NCBI GenBank assembly: GCA_031272615.1
Contig: JAISTL010000217.1
Span: 1 to 5,492, forward strand
Length of the DNA stretch: 5,492 bases
Direction: 5' to 3'
From: Methylobacteriaceae bacterium
GTDB taxonomy: Bacteria > Pseudomonadota > Alphaproteobacteria > Rhizobiales > Beijerinckiaceae
Part shown: piece after piece, positions 1 to 5,492 of the stretch
Layout: the number at the start of each line of letters is the position of its first letter
Numbering within the stretch: position 1 is the stretch's first letter
Notes under the pieces: generated by a model
Database searches by the model: none
Seen by the model: the letters and a program-made list of their open reading frames with translations, nothing else
Told to the model about the DNA's origin: nothing
Translations under genes and position numbers: made by a program

Positions 1-573
1 AAGTTGCGATTCGCCCAGCGTACTGCCCGCTGCCAGCCCCGCCTGGAACACGGGCGAATCGAAGAGATCCGTCTGCCGGGGCAGGCTTTCCGCCATCGCC
101 GGACGCCGCTGCTGAAACACCGGGCCGGGGCTCCCGACGGCCGGCGCGGGAGTAGGAACGGGAGGCTGTGCGGCCTCTTCCCTCTCAACGTCTTTGTGAT
201 AAACCGTTTTATCCGGATAGGGCAACGGATCGAACTCAGCGGATTCCGCCTCTTCGTCATCGCCGGCGGCCGGCAAATCGTAATTCAATTGCGACTCGCC
301 GGCGGCGCCGATTTCCCGCACCGCGGGAACGCCCGCCTCCCTGAGGATGTTCAGCACGCCTTTGATTTTATAGCCTTCGTCATAGAGCAGCGTCCTGATG
401 CCGCGAATCAGGTCCACGTCCTCCGGGCGGTAATACCGGCGGCCGTTGTCGCCGCGCTTGGTCGGCCTGATTTGCGGAAACTCTTTCTCCCAATACCGCA
501 AAACCGACTGCGGCAGCTCAAGCTCCTTGGCTACTTCTCCGATTGTCCAGAACGCTCCCGGTTCTTTGTCCAT
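1..573 (-). CDS. MerR-family transcriptional regulator (3' end outside window)
   Basis: A DNA-binding regulator, cut by the left window edge; 191 codons are visible without a stop. Residues 8-77 form a MerR-type winged helix-turn-helix: the recognition helix region reads [17 protein letters not shown], followed by the wing [15 protein letters not shown] and a second helix around [18 protein letters not shown]. This is the form usual in the alphaproteobacterial regulator encoded next to ihfA. From about residue 85 on the protein becomes acidic, then Pro/Ala-rich ([15 protein letters not shown], 137-151), probably a disordered tail with no recognisable effector domain and no cysteine-based metal site. 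Its target and signal are unknown. The start at 573 is chosen because the domain begins at residue 8. An in-frame ATG at 591 would add six residues (GQRTF between two Met), and neither start has a well-spaced Shine-Dalgarno sequence. It lies 185 bases downstream of ihfA on the same strand and may be cotranscribed with it. The family call is firm; the function is not known. Confidence 0.9.
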   Translation of the reverse strand, partial: MDKEPGAFWTIGEVAKELELPQSVLRYWEKEFPQIRPTKRGDNGRRYYRPEDVDLIRGIRTLLYDEGYKIKGVLNILREAGVPAVREIGAAGESQLNYDLPAAGDDEEAESAEFDPLPYPDKTVYHKDVEREEAAQPPVPTPAPAVGSPGPVFQQRRPAMAESLPRQTDLFDSPVFQAGLAAGSTLGESQL

Positions 574-735
574 GAAAGTTCTTTGCCCCATTCACCTGCG
601 AGCCCGCGCGTCATCCGGACGGAACCCGGCTCCGCCCGTACGCTCCCTTGCGAACCGTGGAACGGCAAACCGGAACTAAATACCTGTGCACAACCCGTCC
701 CCACCCGACGGATCAGCACAGTCAACACACAACCG

Positions 736-749
736 GCGCCCGAAGGCGC
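736..749 (-). other. UUCG-capped hairpin downstream of ihfA
   Basis: On the minus strand a perfect 5-bp GC stem (GCGCC / GGCGC) closes a TTCG loop, the exceptionally stable C(UUCG)G tetraloop in RNA. It begins 10 bases after the ihfA stop codon. No T-run follows, so it is not a textbook intrinsic terminator. It may protect the ihfA 3' end or act as a weak or factor-assisted terminator before the MerR gene. The structure is visible; its role is inferred. Confidence 0.4.
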
Positions 750-758
750 AGGCGAACG

Positions 759-1070
759 TCAGTCCTCGTCAGGGGCGGTTTTGCCGTTGATTTTTGCCTT
801 CAGCACATTGGACGGCTTGAAAACCATTACGCGACGCGGGGTTATCGGTACCTCAACGCCTGTCTTTGGATTCCTTCCTATACGCTCATTCTTCTCGCGC
901 ACCATGAAAGAACCGAAAGACGACAGTTTCACCGATACCCCCGATACCAGGGAATTGGTTATTTCACCGAGTATTTCCTCGATGATTTCAGCGGATTCGA
1001 CACGGGAGAGACCTACCTTCTGGTAGATCGCTTCCGTCAAATCCGCCCTTGTTACGGTTCGCCCTGCCAC
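759..1070 (-). CDS. ihfA: Integration host factor subunit alpha
   Basis: A 103-residue DNA-bending protein of the HU/IHF family. With IHF beta, encoded elsewhere, it forms the heterodimer that bends DNA sharply at specific sites in replication, recombination and transcription. The N-terminal helical part (about 1-45) has the usual [16 protein letters not shown] start. The beta-arm region has VKLSSFGSF (48-55) and RNPKTG (66-71), whose Pro68 is the family's intercalating proline. [17 protein letters not shown] (76-91) separates the alpha subunit from HU, which has a different arm, and from IHF beta. Length is normal (E. coli IhfA has 99 residues). The start is a GTG codon at 1070-1068, supported by an AGGAGG seven bases upstream and by the match at residues 5-10. 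It has its own promoter in the fabH-ihfA gap, so it need not depend on plsX-fabH transcription. The MerR gene follows on the same strand. Confidence 0.96.
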   Translation of the reverse strand: MAGRTVTRADLTEAIYQKVGLSRVESAEIIEEILGEITNSLVSGVSVKLSSFGSFMVREKNERIGRNPKTGVEVPITPRRVMVFKPSNVLKAKINGKTAPDED

Positions 1071-1077
1071 AACACAA

Positions 1078-1083
1078 CCTCCT
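1078..1083 (-). promoter_or_regulatory. Strong ribosome binding site of ihfA
   Basis: The minus strand reads AGGAGG followed by seven bases and the GTG start codon of ihfA. This is the best Shine-Dalgarno match in the window, and it fixes the non-ATG start at 1070. Confidence 0.85.
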
Positions 1084-1116
1084 AGGCAACTTGATCAACC
1101 CGCTAACCCCGCGCGG

Positions 1117-1145
1117 AAATTAAGCCGTGCGAACGAGTGCGTCAA
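1117..1145 (-). promoter_or_regulatory. Probable sigma-70-type promoter of ihfA
   Basis: On the minus strand a -35 box TTGACG (1145-1140) and a -10 box TAATTT (1122-1117) are separated by exactly 17 bases. That is 5 of 6 and 4 of 6 matches to the housekeeping consensus at ideal spacing. Transcription would start near 1110, leaving a leader of about 40 bases before the GTG start codon and containing the AGGAGG site. The position between the fabH stop and ihfA is right for an independent ihfA promoter. Start-site data are not available here. Confidence 0.65.
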
Positions 1146-1183
1146 TACTCCGACTCAAATTATTTTTGCGGATAAGGCAATTA

Positions 1184-2161
1184 TTACCAGCGTATAAGAC
1201 CGCTTGCCCAGCAAAACCCACCGCCCAAGGCTTCTATAAGAATCAAATCGCCTTTTTTTATGCGACCATCCCGCACCGCCGTATCCAACGCCAAGGGGAT
1301 GGACGCAGCCGAAGTGTTTCCGTGCTGCCCCACTGTCATCACCACCTTGTCGGCGGGAATGCCGAGTTTGGCGGCGCCGCCCATGATAATGCGTTCATTG
1401 GCCTGGTGCGGGATGAACCAATCCAGGTTATCCACCGACAAGCCTGTGGCGGCGAAGGCGTCATAGACGACGTCGGCGGTGCCGGCCACGGCGAACTTGA
1501 ACACGTCCCGCCCTTCCATGTGCACGGTTCCGGAGCTTTTGGTGGAGCTGACGCCGCCGTTGACATAAAGCTTGTCGTGATAGCGCCCGTCGGTGCGCAA
1601 GTGTGTGGAAAGCACGCCGCGCCCGTCTTCAGCGGCGTATTGCGCCTCGAGGATGAGGCAGCCGGCGCCGTCGCCGAACAGCACGCAGGTGGTGCGGTCC
1701 GTCCAGTCGATGATGCGCGACAGGGTTTCGGCGCCGAACACCAGCGCCCGCTTGAACGCCCCCGCCTTCAGGAACTTGTCGGCAATGGAGACTCCATAAA
1801 CGAATCCGGCGCACACCGCCGACACGTCGAAGGCCGCTCCCTGATGTACGCCCAGCTTGTATTGAATCAGCGCCGCCGTCGACGGCAGCACCAGATCCGG
1901 AGTCGTCGTGGCGCAGATGATGAGGTCGATGTCGTCGGCGGTGAGGCCTGCGGAGGCCAGCGCCCGTTCCGCGGCCTTGACGGCGAGGGAGGATGTGGTC
2001 TCGTCGTCCGCGGCGATATGCCGCTCATGGATACCGGAACGCTGCACGATCCATTCGTTCGATGTCTCCACCATTTTTTCCAGGTCGAAATTGGTCAGGA
2101 CCCGTTCCGGGAGATATGAGCCGCTGGCGCGCACAATGGTACGAAGTTGAGTCAACATCAT
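1184..2161 (-). CDS. fabH: Beta-ketoacyl-ACP synthase III
   Basis: Condenses acetyl-CoA (or another acyl-CoA primer) with malonyl-ACP to give the first beta-ketoacyl-ACP, starting each fatty acid chain in the cytosol. The 325-residue protein has the thiolase fold and all three catalytic residues in their usual contexts: Cys117 in [10 protein letters not shown], His252 in [11 protein letters not shown] and Asn282 in [11 protein letters not shown]. The N-terminal [11 protein letters not shown] and [12 protein letters not shown], the FGDGAG motif (162-167) and the C-terminal [16 protein letters not shown] are also typical. Length is close to E. coli FabH (317). The start ATG at 2161 overlaps the plsX stop in an ATGA junction, which suggests translational coupling. 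A second ATG follows immediately at 2158 and is better spaced (5 bases) from the GAGGGG at 2169-2164, so either could be used. No clear intrinsic terminator follows; ihfA starts 113 bases downstream. Confidence 0.97.
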   Translation of the reverse strand: MMLTQLRTIVRASGSYLPERVLTNFDLEKMVETSNEWIVQRSGIHERHIAADDETTSSLAVKAAERALASAGLTADDIDLIICATTTPDLVLPSTAALIQYKLGVHQGAAFDVSAVCAGFVYGVSIADKFLKAGAFKRALVFGAETLSRIIDWTDRTTCVLFGDGAGCLILEAQYAAEDGRGVLSTHLRTDGRYHDKLYVNGGVSSTKSSGTVHMEGRDVFKFAVAGTADVVYDAFAATGLSVDNLDWFIPHQANERIIMGGAAKLGIPADKVVMTVGQHGNTSAASIPLALDTAVRDGRIKKGDLILIEALGGGFCWASGLIRW

Positions 2162-3207
2162 ATCCCCTCTTCTGTCGGGACACCGGGGACATGCAGCGCC
2201 TCGAATAATCCGCGGATTGTTTTTATAAGGTTATGTCGGACCATGTCGTGGGCAATTCCGATGGCGCAGGCGTAACCGATATCATCGGTGCTGCCGTGGC
2301 TTTTGACGACGATTCCTTCAAGCCCGAGGAACACGCCCCCGTTCCCCTTTCTCGGATCGAGCTTTTCCTTGAGGGCATCGAAAGCAGGCTTGGCGAAGGC
2401 GTAGCCCAGCTTGTTGCGCGCCGAACTCATCATCGCCTCACGCAAAAAAGATGTCAGCAGCCGGGCGGTGCCTTCGGCGGTCTTCAGGGCGATATTGCCG
2501 GCGAATCCTTCGGTGATGACGACGTCCGTCGTCCCCTTGCTGATATCGTTACCCTCGACGAATCCCTTGTATTCAAAGCCGACCGACGCCATTTTCTTCA
2601 ACAGGCGGCTGGCCTGCTTGATGTTGTCCAGGCCCTTCACTTCCTCGGTGCCGATATTCAGCAGCCCGACCGTCGGGCAATCTTTCCCCAGCACGATTTT
2701 TGCCATCGCCGCGCCCAGCACCGCCATGTTCACCAGGTCCTCCGCCTCGGCGCCGATGCTGGCGCCGACATCGAGAACAATGCAAAACCCCTGCGGAGTC
2801 GGCCACAGGCATGAAATGGACGGACGGTCAACCCCCGCCATCGTCCTGAGGCATACCTTGGCCATGGCCATCAGCGCCCCGGTATTCCCGGCCGACACCA
2901 CCGCGTCGGCTTCTCCGTCCTTCACCGCCTGGATCGCCCGCCACATGGAGGATTTGCCGCGCCCCCGGCGCAGCGCCTGACTGGGCTGATCATCCATCTT
3001 CACCGCCACATCGGTGTGGATGACGGTGGAAACCGCCTTCAGCGCCGGCGCCTTGTTCAGCAGCGGCTCGATCACCGTTTTGTCGCCATAGAGGCGGAAC
3101 GTCAAACCCGGATGCTTTTCCAGCGCCAGGGCGGCGCCGGGAATCACCACGGCGGCGCCGTGGTCTCCTCCCATCACGTCCAAGGAAATCCTTACCGGTT
3201 GAGACAT
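2158..3207 (-). CDS. plsX: Phosphate acyltransferase (acyl-ACP:phosphate)
   Basis: Converts acyl-ACP and phosphate to acyl-phosphate, the acyl donor for PlsY in phosphatidic acid synthesis; it acts at the inner face of the membrane. The 349 residues cover the full family length. Landmarks are LDVMGGDHG (9-17) at the start, [10 protein letters not shown] (105-114), [13 protein letters not shown] (128-140), [15 protein letters not shown] (145-159), [12 protein letters not shown] (181-192), [19 protein letters not shown] (228-246) and [14 protein letters not shown] (295-308). Ser150 stands where most PlsX proteins I recall have Asn (GAN). The start ATG at 3207 is set by the MGGDHG motif; the nearest Shine-Dalgarno-like run, GGAGAG, lies 12 bases upstream, which is rather far. 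It is the first gene of a tight pair with fabH (4-base overlap), and a 285-base leader separates it from DUF177. In many bacteria rpmF sits in that position; here it does not. Confidence 0.96.
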   Translation of the reverse strand: MSQPVRISLDVMGGDHGAAVVIPGAALALEKHPGLTFRLYGDKTVIEPLLNKAPALKAVSTVIHTDVAVKMDDQPSQALRRGRGKSSMWRAIQAVKDGEADAVVSAGNTGALMAMAKVCLRTMAGVDRPSISCLWPTPQGFCIVLDVGASIGAEAEDLVNMAVLGAAMAKIVLGKDCPTVGLLNIGTEEVKGLDNIKQASRLLKKMASVGFEYKGFVEGNDISKGTTDVVITEGFAGNIALKTAEGTARLLTSFLREAMMSSARNKLGYAFAKPAFDALKEKLDPRKGNGGVFLGLEGIVVKSHGSTDDIGYACAIGIAHDMVRHNLIKTIRGLFEALHVPGVPTEEGI

Positions 3208-3277
3208 AACGCGATACTACTCTCCAAATACAATTCTTCCAGTCCGATGTCTTTATCCATTCCGGTGTTCGGGCAGG

Positions 3278-3328
3278 GCGTACCCCTCTTTCCCTCACGC
3301 CCCGCCCCGGATCTCCGCCCGGGTACGC
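3278..3328 (-). repeat. Long-loop inverted repeat in the plsX leader
   Basis: Perfect 8-base arms, GCGTACCC at 3328-3321 and GGGTACGC at 3285-3278 on the minus strand, enclose 35 bases that are purine-rich towards plsX. It ends 70 bases before the plsX start. It could form a leader RNA fold or be an operator, but the long loop makes chance a real possibility. Confidence 0.3.
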
Positions 3329-3430
3329 GACCTCTTGTCATCACCATTTACCGGATATTTTTCAAAATGAAAGGCTTTCCGAAACAAAACAAACTCTCAC
3401 ACGGCTTCTTCAACAAAGTTATTGCACACA

Positions 3431-3455
3431 TCCGGCGCCCGGGGCAAGCGCCGGA
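3431..3455 (-). repeat. Second GC-rich hairpin in the DUF177-plsX gap
   Basis: Perfect 8-base arms TCCGGCGC and GCGCCGGA enclose a 9-base loop, ten bases beyond the previous hairpin on the minus strand. The sequence resembles generic extragenic palindromes; only one copy is present in this window. No T-run follows. Confidence 0.45.
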
Positions 3456-3465
3456 AGCCTCCGCC

Positions 3466-3492
3466 GCCCCTTTTCGCGCCCGGCAAAGGGGC
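3466..3492 (-). repeat. Hairpin directly after the DUF177 stop
   Basis: Perfect 8-base arms, GCCCCTTT and AAAGGGGC, enclose a 12-base GC-rich loop and start at the base right after the DUF177 TAA on the minus strand. There is no T-tract downstream. It is well placed to be a transcript 3'-end structure or part of a two-hairpin terminator with the element at 3431-3455, but a classical intrinsic terminator is not shown. Confidence 0.45.
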
Positions 3493-3984
3493 TTACATAT
3501 TCTTCAATGTTTCCAATCCGGAAAAAGGAGATGACTCCTGTGAATTATCCTCCGTATAGCTGAACACCGCCCCGGGTTTCCGCGGAAACGGATCGATGCC
3601 GAGGGCAAGGAACTCCGCCGCCAGCGCCCCGAGGTCAATCCGCCCGTTGACGATGCGGTCGGGTTCGTCCACAGGGTCGGCGGCGCCGTCGGCGAGGGTT
3701 TTGTCACTGACGAACACCACATCGACGGGTTCGGTAACCGTCTGGCTGAAGAGTTCCAGCGTGACTCCGCACTCCTGCACCACCTCCGCCGTCACCTCGC
3801 CCTGAACCCGGGCCTTGTCCGAATCCCCGGAGACATGCAGGTGCGCCGAGAAGCTGCCGATTTCCGGCACCTTGAGCCGCCGGGCCAACGCAACCCGGTC
3901 ATCGGCATCGGTGGTGATGACCACGTCGGCCCCGTTCAACGGCAGTTTGTCGAGGGAAAACGGGCGGGAAAACTCGTTGACCAT
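3493..3984 (-). CDS. DUF177 (YceD-like) protein
   Basis: A 163-residue cytosolic protein of the DUF177/YceD family. Family members in other bacteria and in plastids are linked to 23S rRNA or ribosome accumulation; a direct function here is not shown. Recognition rests on the alphaproteobacterial pattern: an N-terminal EFSRPFSLDKLP (4-15), GEVTAEVVQECGVTLE (62-77) with the single conserved Cys72, TEPVDVVF (84-91), and the C-terminal NGRIDLGALAAEFLALGIDPFPRKPGA (113-139), the most conserved block. The start at 3984 is chosen because homologues begin just before the Phe-Ser-Arg-Pro stretch and an AAGGA lies four bases upstream. The frame is open to an ATG at 4095, which would add 37 residues with a hydrophobic run, but that part runs through the promoter region and has no family support. 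It stands divergent to bamE and upstream of plsX-fabH. The ubiquinol-cytochrome c chaperone gene often found between bamE and DUF177 in alphaproteobacteria is absent. Confidence 0.88.
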   Translation of the reverse strand: MVNEFSRPFSLDKLPLNGADVVITTDADDRVALARRLKVPEIGSFSAHLHVSGDSDKARVQGEVTAEVVQECGVTLELFSQTVTEPVDVVFVSDKTLADGAADPVDEPDRIVNGRIDLGALAAEFLALGIDPFPRKPGAVFSYTEDNSQESSPFSGLETLKNM

Positions 3985-4095
3985 GGCGTCCTTCATCAAA
4001 AAAACACATATGCCGGTTATAAAAGCTGAAAATAACGTCCATTTCAAGGCGGACGCTTCTACAGCATTTACCTTGAAAACACAATGCTCCGGCAT

Positions 4096-4131
4096 CGCCG
4101 GGCCGCCCGTGAAAATACGGTTTCCCCGGCG
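4096..4131. repeat. Imperfect palindrome in the divergent control region
   Basis: Outer arms CGCCGGG (4096-4102) and CCCGGCG (4125-4131) are perfect over 7 bases. Inside them sit symmetric 4-base unpaired segments, then a second perfect 4-bp stem CCGT/ACGG around the loop GAAAAT. The element directly abuts the AT-rich promoter core, and its left end touches the ATG at 4095. As RNA it would be a 5' stem-loop of the DUF177 transcript if that starts near 4131; as DNA it could be an operator between two divergent genes. The structure is seen; the role is inferred. Confidence 0.5.
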
Positions 4132-4136
4132 GGCGA

Positions 4137-4165
4137 ATTATATTATACCCTGAAGGCCCCGTCTC
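4137..4165 (-). promoter_or_regulatory. Possible promoter for the DUF177 gene
   Basis: The minus strand carries two overlapping perfect TATAAT hexamers (4147-4142 and 4142-4137). The second has GAGACG (4165-4160, sharing the GAC core of TTGACA) exactly 17 bases upstream. Transcription would start near 4130 and leave a leader of about 145 bases before the DUF177 start at 3984. On the plus strand the same AT block reads TATATT and TATTAT and may serve bamE, but no good -35 box was found for that direction. This is a pattern match only. Confidence 0.45.
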
Positions 4166-4203
4166 CGGCCGGGTTTCTTCTCGTCTACAACGGAACCAAC
4201 AGC

Positions 4204-4650
4204 ATGGATGCTCGCCGTCGACATTTTATCTTCCGCGTTCTGCCCGCTGCGACTCTGGCTCTTGCCGCCAGCGGCTGCGCCATGAACGCCGAGGAGTTTC
4301 AGCGTGGATATGTGCTTGACGAGGGCGCCCTTGCCCGGGTGAAGCCGGGGATGAGCATGGAGAACGTGCTCGAAATCATGGGCTCGGCCACCGTCGTCTC
4401 CACCGTCGGCAACAAAAGCTGGTATTACATCAGCCAGACCACCAAACGCGGCCTTCACTTCATGGGCGAAACAGTCACCGACCAGCGCGTGGTGGCCATT
4501 TACTTCAACCAGAAGTCCCGGGTGGAGCGTGTGGCCCATTACGGCATGCAGGACGGCGTGATGTTCGACTTCATCGCCCGGCGCACCGTCGCCGGCGGCG
4601 CTGACCAGAACTTCCTCAATCAGGTGTTCGAGGGGCTGCTGCGGTTCTGA
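4204..4650 (+). CDS. bamE: Outer membrane assembly lipoprotein, BamE/SmpA/OmlA family
   Basis: Small lipoprotein of the BAM complex, which inserts beta-barrel proteins into the outer membrane; it would sit on the periplasmic face of that membrane. The 148-residue precursor begins with a basic stretch (DARRRHFIFR), a hydrophobic segment (12-22) and a lipobox ending in Cys25 (AASGC). The -3 position is Ala instead of the commoner Leu, a tolerated variant. The mature part has the SmpA/OmlA pattern: GYVLDEGALARVKPGMSMENV (35-55), IMGSAT (58-63), WYYISQTT (73-80), QRVVAIYF (94-101) and the alphaproteobacterial ending AHYGMQDGVMFDFIARRT (111-128) and FLNQVFEGLLRF. The start at 4204 is chosen because it gives a proper lipoprotein signal; an in-frame ATG at 4084 would prepend 40 residues running through the promoter region. 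The ribosome site is weak (CGGAAC, 8 bases away). The gene is divergent to DUF177. Confidence 0.92.
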   Translation: MDARRRHFIFRVLPAATLALAASGCAMNAEEFQRGYVLDEGALARVKPGMSMENVLEIMGSATVVSTVGNKSWYYISQTTKRGLHFMGETVTDQRVVAIYFNQKSRVERVAHYGMQDGVMFDFIARRTVAGGADQNFLNQVFEGLLRF

Positions 4651-4850
4651 CGGCGGCGTCCCGGCATCGCGGGTTTCGGTACAGTCGGCTCCGCATCGTT
4701 GCGGACATGAGTACGCATCATGGTTGGCGCATAGGTCGATGGCGACGGTTTCAATCAAATCATGAATTTCAAGGGGCAACCTCTCAAAGTACCCCCATTG
4801 GAGGCCCCAACTAAAACAGGAGCCTCCATGAGAATCAGAAGTTGCCGGCG
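4651..4850. other. Intergenic region with composition change
   Basis: The 200 bases between the 3' ends of the convergent bamE and receptor genes hold no recognised gene. A 35-codon plus-strand frame starts at the ATG in 4707-4709, and a shorter one with a good AGGAG site starts at 4828; neither has recognisable similarity. The left half is GC-rich like bamE, and the right half leads into the roughly 50% G+C receptor gene, so the boundary between resident and possibly acquired DNA may lie here. No insertion-sequence ends or target-site duplication were recognised. Confidence 0.5.
4800..4827 (-). terminator. Hairpin downstream of the Bug-receptor gene
   Basis: On the minus strand GGAGGCTCC and GGGGCCTCC form a 9-bp stem with one G-U pair around a 10-base loop, 23 bases after the receptor stop codon. 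The G-U pair forms only in the minus-strand transcript (the plus strand has a C-A mismatch), which favours a role at the 3' end of the receptor mRNA. No T-run follows, so it is a weak or factor-assisted terminator at best. Confidence 0.4.
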
Positions 4851-5405
4851 CTACTTTTTCGAGCTCTGGAAAACATCTTTATACTGAATGAGGAAGTTGT
4901 ACTCGTCATCCAGGTACTGCGTAGCTCCTGCTGCGTCTTTGAAATACGGAGTGATCAGAATCTTGTCGTATTCCGCCTTGATGTTGGGGCTTTTGGCAAC
5001 TTTCTCAAAAGCAGCGGCTAGAGTTTTTACAACATTCTCCGGAGCATTCGGGGGCAATCCGACCCAGAACAGACGATCCGGCATCGTAACATCAATACCC
5101 TGTTCTTTGAATGTTTTTACATCGGGCAAACCCGAGAAGCGGTTTCCCGCTGGCGTCCCAAGAGCACGCATTTTGCCTGCCTGGAGATAACTGATAACCG
5201 TGCCGACCTGGACCTCAGTGATTTCGATATGTCCGCCAAGGATAGCCACGATTTTTTCCGCGATGCCGCCGACATCCATATTGTGCAACTCTACACCCGC
5301 TGTCCTTTCAAATGCAATCACATGAGCATGAGATTGGCTGCCGAAGTTCAGGCCGTTTTTCACCGTACCCGGGTGTGCTTTTGCTTCCTTGACGACATCG
5401 GTCAT
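4851..5405 (-). CDS. Bug/TctC-family tricarboxylate receptor, 5'-truncated or degraded
   Basis: C-terminal 184 residues of a Bug-type (TctC-like) substrate-binding protein, the periplasmic receptor of tripartite tricarboxylate transporters. Family signatures are VVKEAKAHPG (4-13), FGSQSHAH (21-28) in the ligand loop, AILGGHIEI (54-62), LQAGKMRALG (74-83), GLPDVKTFKEQG (92-103) and FWVGLPPNAPENVVKTL (113-129). Complete members have about 320-330 residues with an N-terminal signal peptide, so the signal peptide and much of the first lobe are missing. Upstream of the ATG at 5405 the frame stays open for 20 codons with no other start, then meets TGA at 5468-5466. The AAGGA before the ATG is only one base away, a poor site. 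It is therefore probably a pseudogene or a sequencing error, not a working receptor. G+C is about 50% against mostly 60-70% in sampled plsX/fabH lines, and no tctA/tctB membrane genes are visible. Confidence 0.82.
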   Translation of the reverse strand: MTDVVKEAKAHPGTVKNGLNFGSQSHAHVIAFERTAGVELHNMDVGGIAEKIVAILGGHIEITEVQVGTVISYLQAGKMRALGTPAGNRFSGLPDVKTFKEQGIDVTMPDRLFWVGLPPNAPENVVKTLAAAFEKVAKSPNIKAEYDKILITPYFKDAAGATQYLDDEYNFLIQYKDVFQSSKK

Positions 5406-5492
5406 GTCCTTATTGCTCTGCCGATTAAATATTGCGTAGTCATGCGGCGTACTTGGTATATTGGGTCATAAAATACGACTTGATTCTGGCGG

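Larger units (their letters stand above)
3208..3492 (-). other. Non-coding plsX leader with three inverted repeats, no rpmF
   Basis: The 285 bases between the DUF177 stop and the plsX start hold no credible gene on either strand. In particular no Lys/Arg-rich L32-like frame is present, although rpmF occupies this position in many proteobacteria. Three perfect 8-base inverted repeats lie here (3466-3492, 3431-3455 and 3278-3328, the last with a 35-base loop). The middle part, 3340-3430, is AT-richer and could hold a promoter, but I found no convincing -35/-10 pair. The length and the structures suggest separate control or RNA processing between DUF177 and plsX-fabH; that is inference. Confidence 0.6.

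Noticed and set aside
4..1026. 340-codon plus-strand open frame across the MerR gene and ihfA
   Set aside because: It is antisense to two well-recognised minus-strand genes, spans their intergenic gap and has no recognisable domain; it arises from GC-rich codon structure.
1146..1183. Intrinsic terminator after fabH
   Set aside because: The stretch is AT-rich but has no GC stem followed by a T-run.
1127..2119. 330-codon plus-strand open frame opposite fabH
   Set aside because: The fabH frame has all catalytic residues and full length; the opposite frame is low-complexity His/Gly/Ala-rich sequence with no family signature.
3192..3260. Short minus-strand frame of 22 codons overlapping the plsX start, considered as a leader peptide or rpmF remnant
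   Set aside because: It is acidic, not Lys/Arg-rich like L32, has no good ribosome site and no similarity to a known leader.
4651..4770. Possible tRNA or small RNA gene after bamE
   Set aside because: No T-arm GGTTCGAATCC-like box, no cloverleaf arms and no terminator were found.
4138..4779. 213-codon minus-strand frame opposite bamE
   Set aside because: It is mostly antisense to bamE, whose lipoprotein signal and SmpA/OmlA motifs are clear. The part beyond bamE shows no recognisable family.
4771..4850. Insertion-sequence end at the composition change
   Set aside because: No terminal inverted repeat partner, target duplication or transposase fragment could be recognised in the window.

Overview
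The window looks like an ordinary, vertically inherited stretch of an alphaproteobacterial chromosome. The gene order BamE-type lipoprotein / DUF177 / plsX / fabH / ihfA / MerR-family regulator is a known alphaproteobacterial arrangement, and the protein sequences fit that class, in particular the MerR regulator with its Phe-Trp-Thr-Ile-Gly-Glu-Val start and the DUF177 C-terminal block. Hand counts of sampled 60-base lines in the plsX/fabH region mostly give about 60-70% G+C, although one line is 55%. I cannot assign a genus; a Rhodospirillales-like organism is a guess from general character only.

Layout. Positions 1-573 (minus) hold a MerR-family regulator whose 3' end lies outside the window. 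Positions 759-1070 (minus) hold ihfA, with a clear ribosome binding site and a good sigma-70-type promoter at 1117-1145. Positions 1184-3207 (minus) hold plsX and fabH, joined by a 4-base ATGA overlap. Positions 3208-3492 are a 285-base leader without a gene; it carries three 8-base inverted repeats. Positions 3493-3984 (minus) hold the DUF177 gene. Positions 3985-4203 are a divergent control region with an AT-rich core and a compact imperfect palindrome. Positions 4204-4650 (plus) hold a BamE/SmpA/OmlA lipoprotein gene. Positions 4651-4850 are non-coding and include a hairpin at the 3' end of the next gene. Positions 4851-5405 (minus) hold the C-terminal part of a Bug/TctC-type solute receptor that lacks its N-terminal region because of an in-frame TGA.

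How the genes fit together. PlsX makes acyl-phosphate from acyl-ACP for phospholipid synthesis, and FabH starts each new fatty acid chain, so the plsX-fabH pair couples fatty acid initiation to membrane lipid synthesis. BamE belongs to the outer-membrane beta-barrel assembly machine. DUF177 proteins are linked in other bacteria to 23S rRNA or ribosome biogenesis. IHF alpha is an architectural DNA-bending subunit that needs IHF beta from elsewhere. The block is therefore a growth and envelope housekeeping locus.

The odd part is the right end. The Bug-receptor gene has about 50% G+C (270 of 540 bases counted over 4861-5400), belongs to a family of expandable accessory genes, and is broken or truncated at its 5' end. 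It probably marks the edge of an inserted or rearranged segment beginning somewhere in 4651-4850. I see no CRISPR array, tRNA, rRNA, intact insertion sequence or defence island, and no convincing undescribed system.
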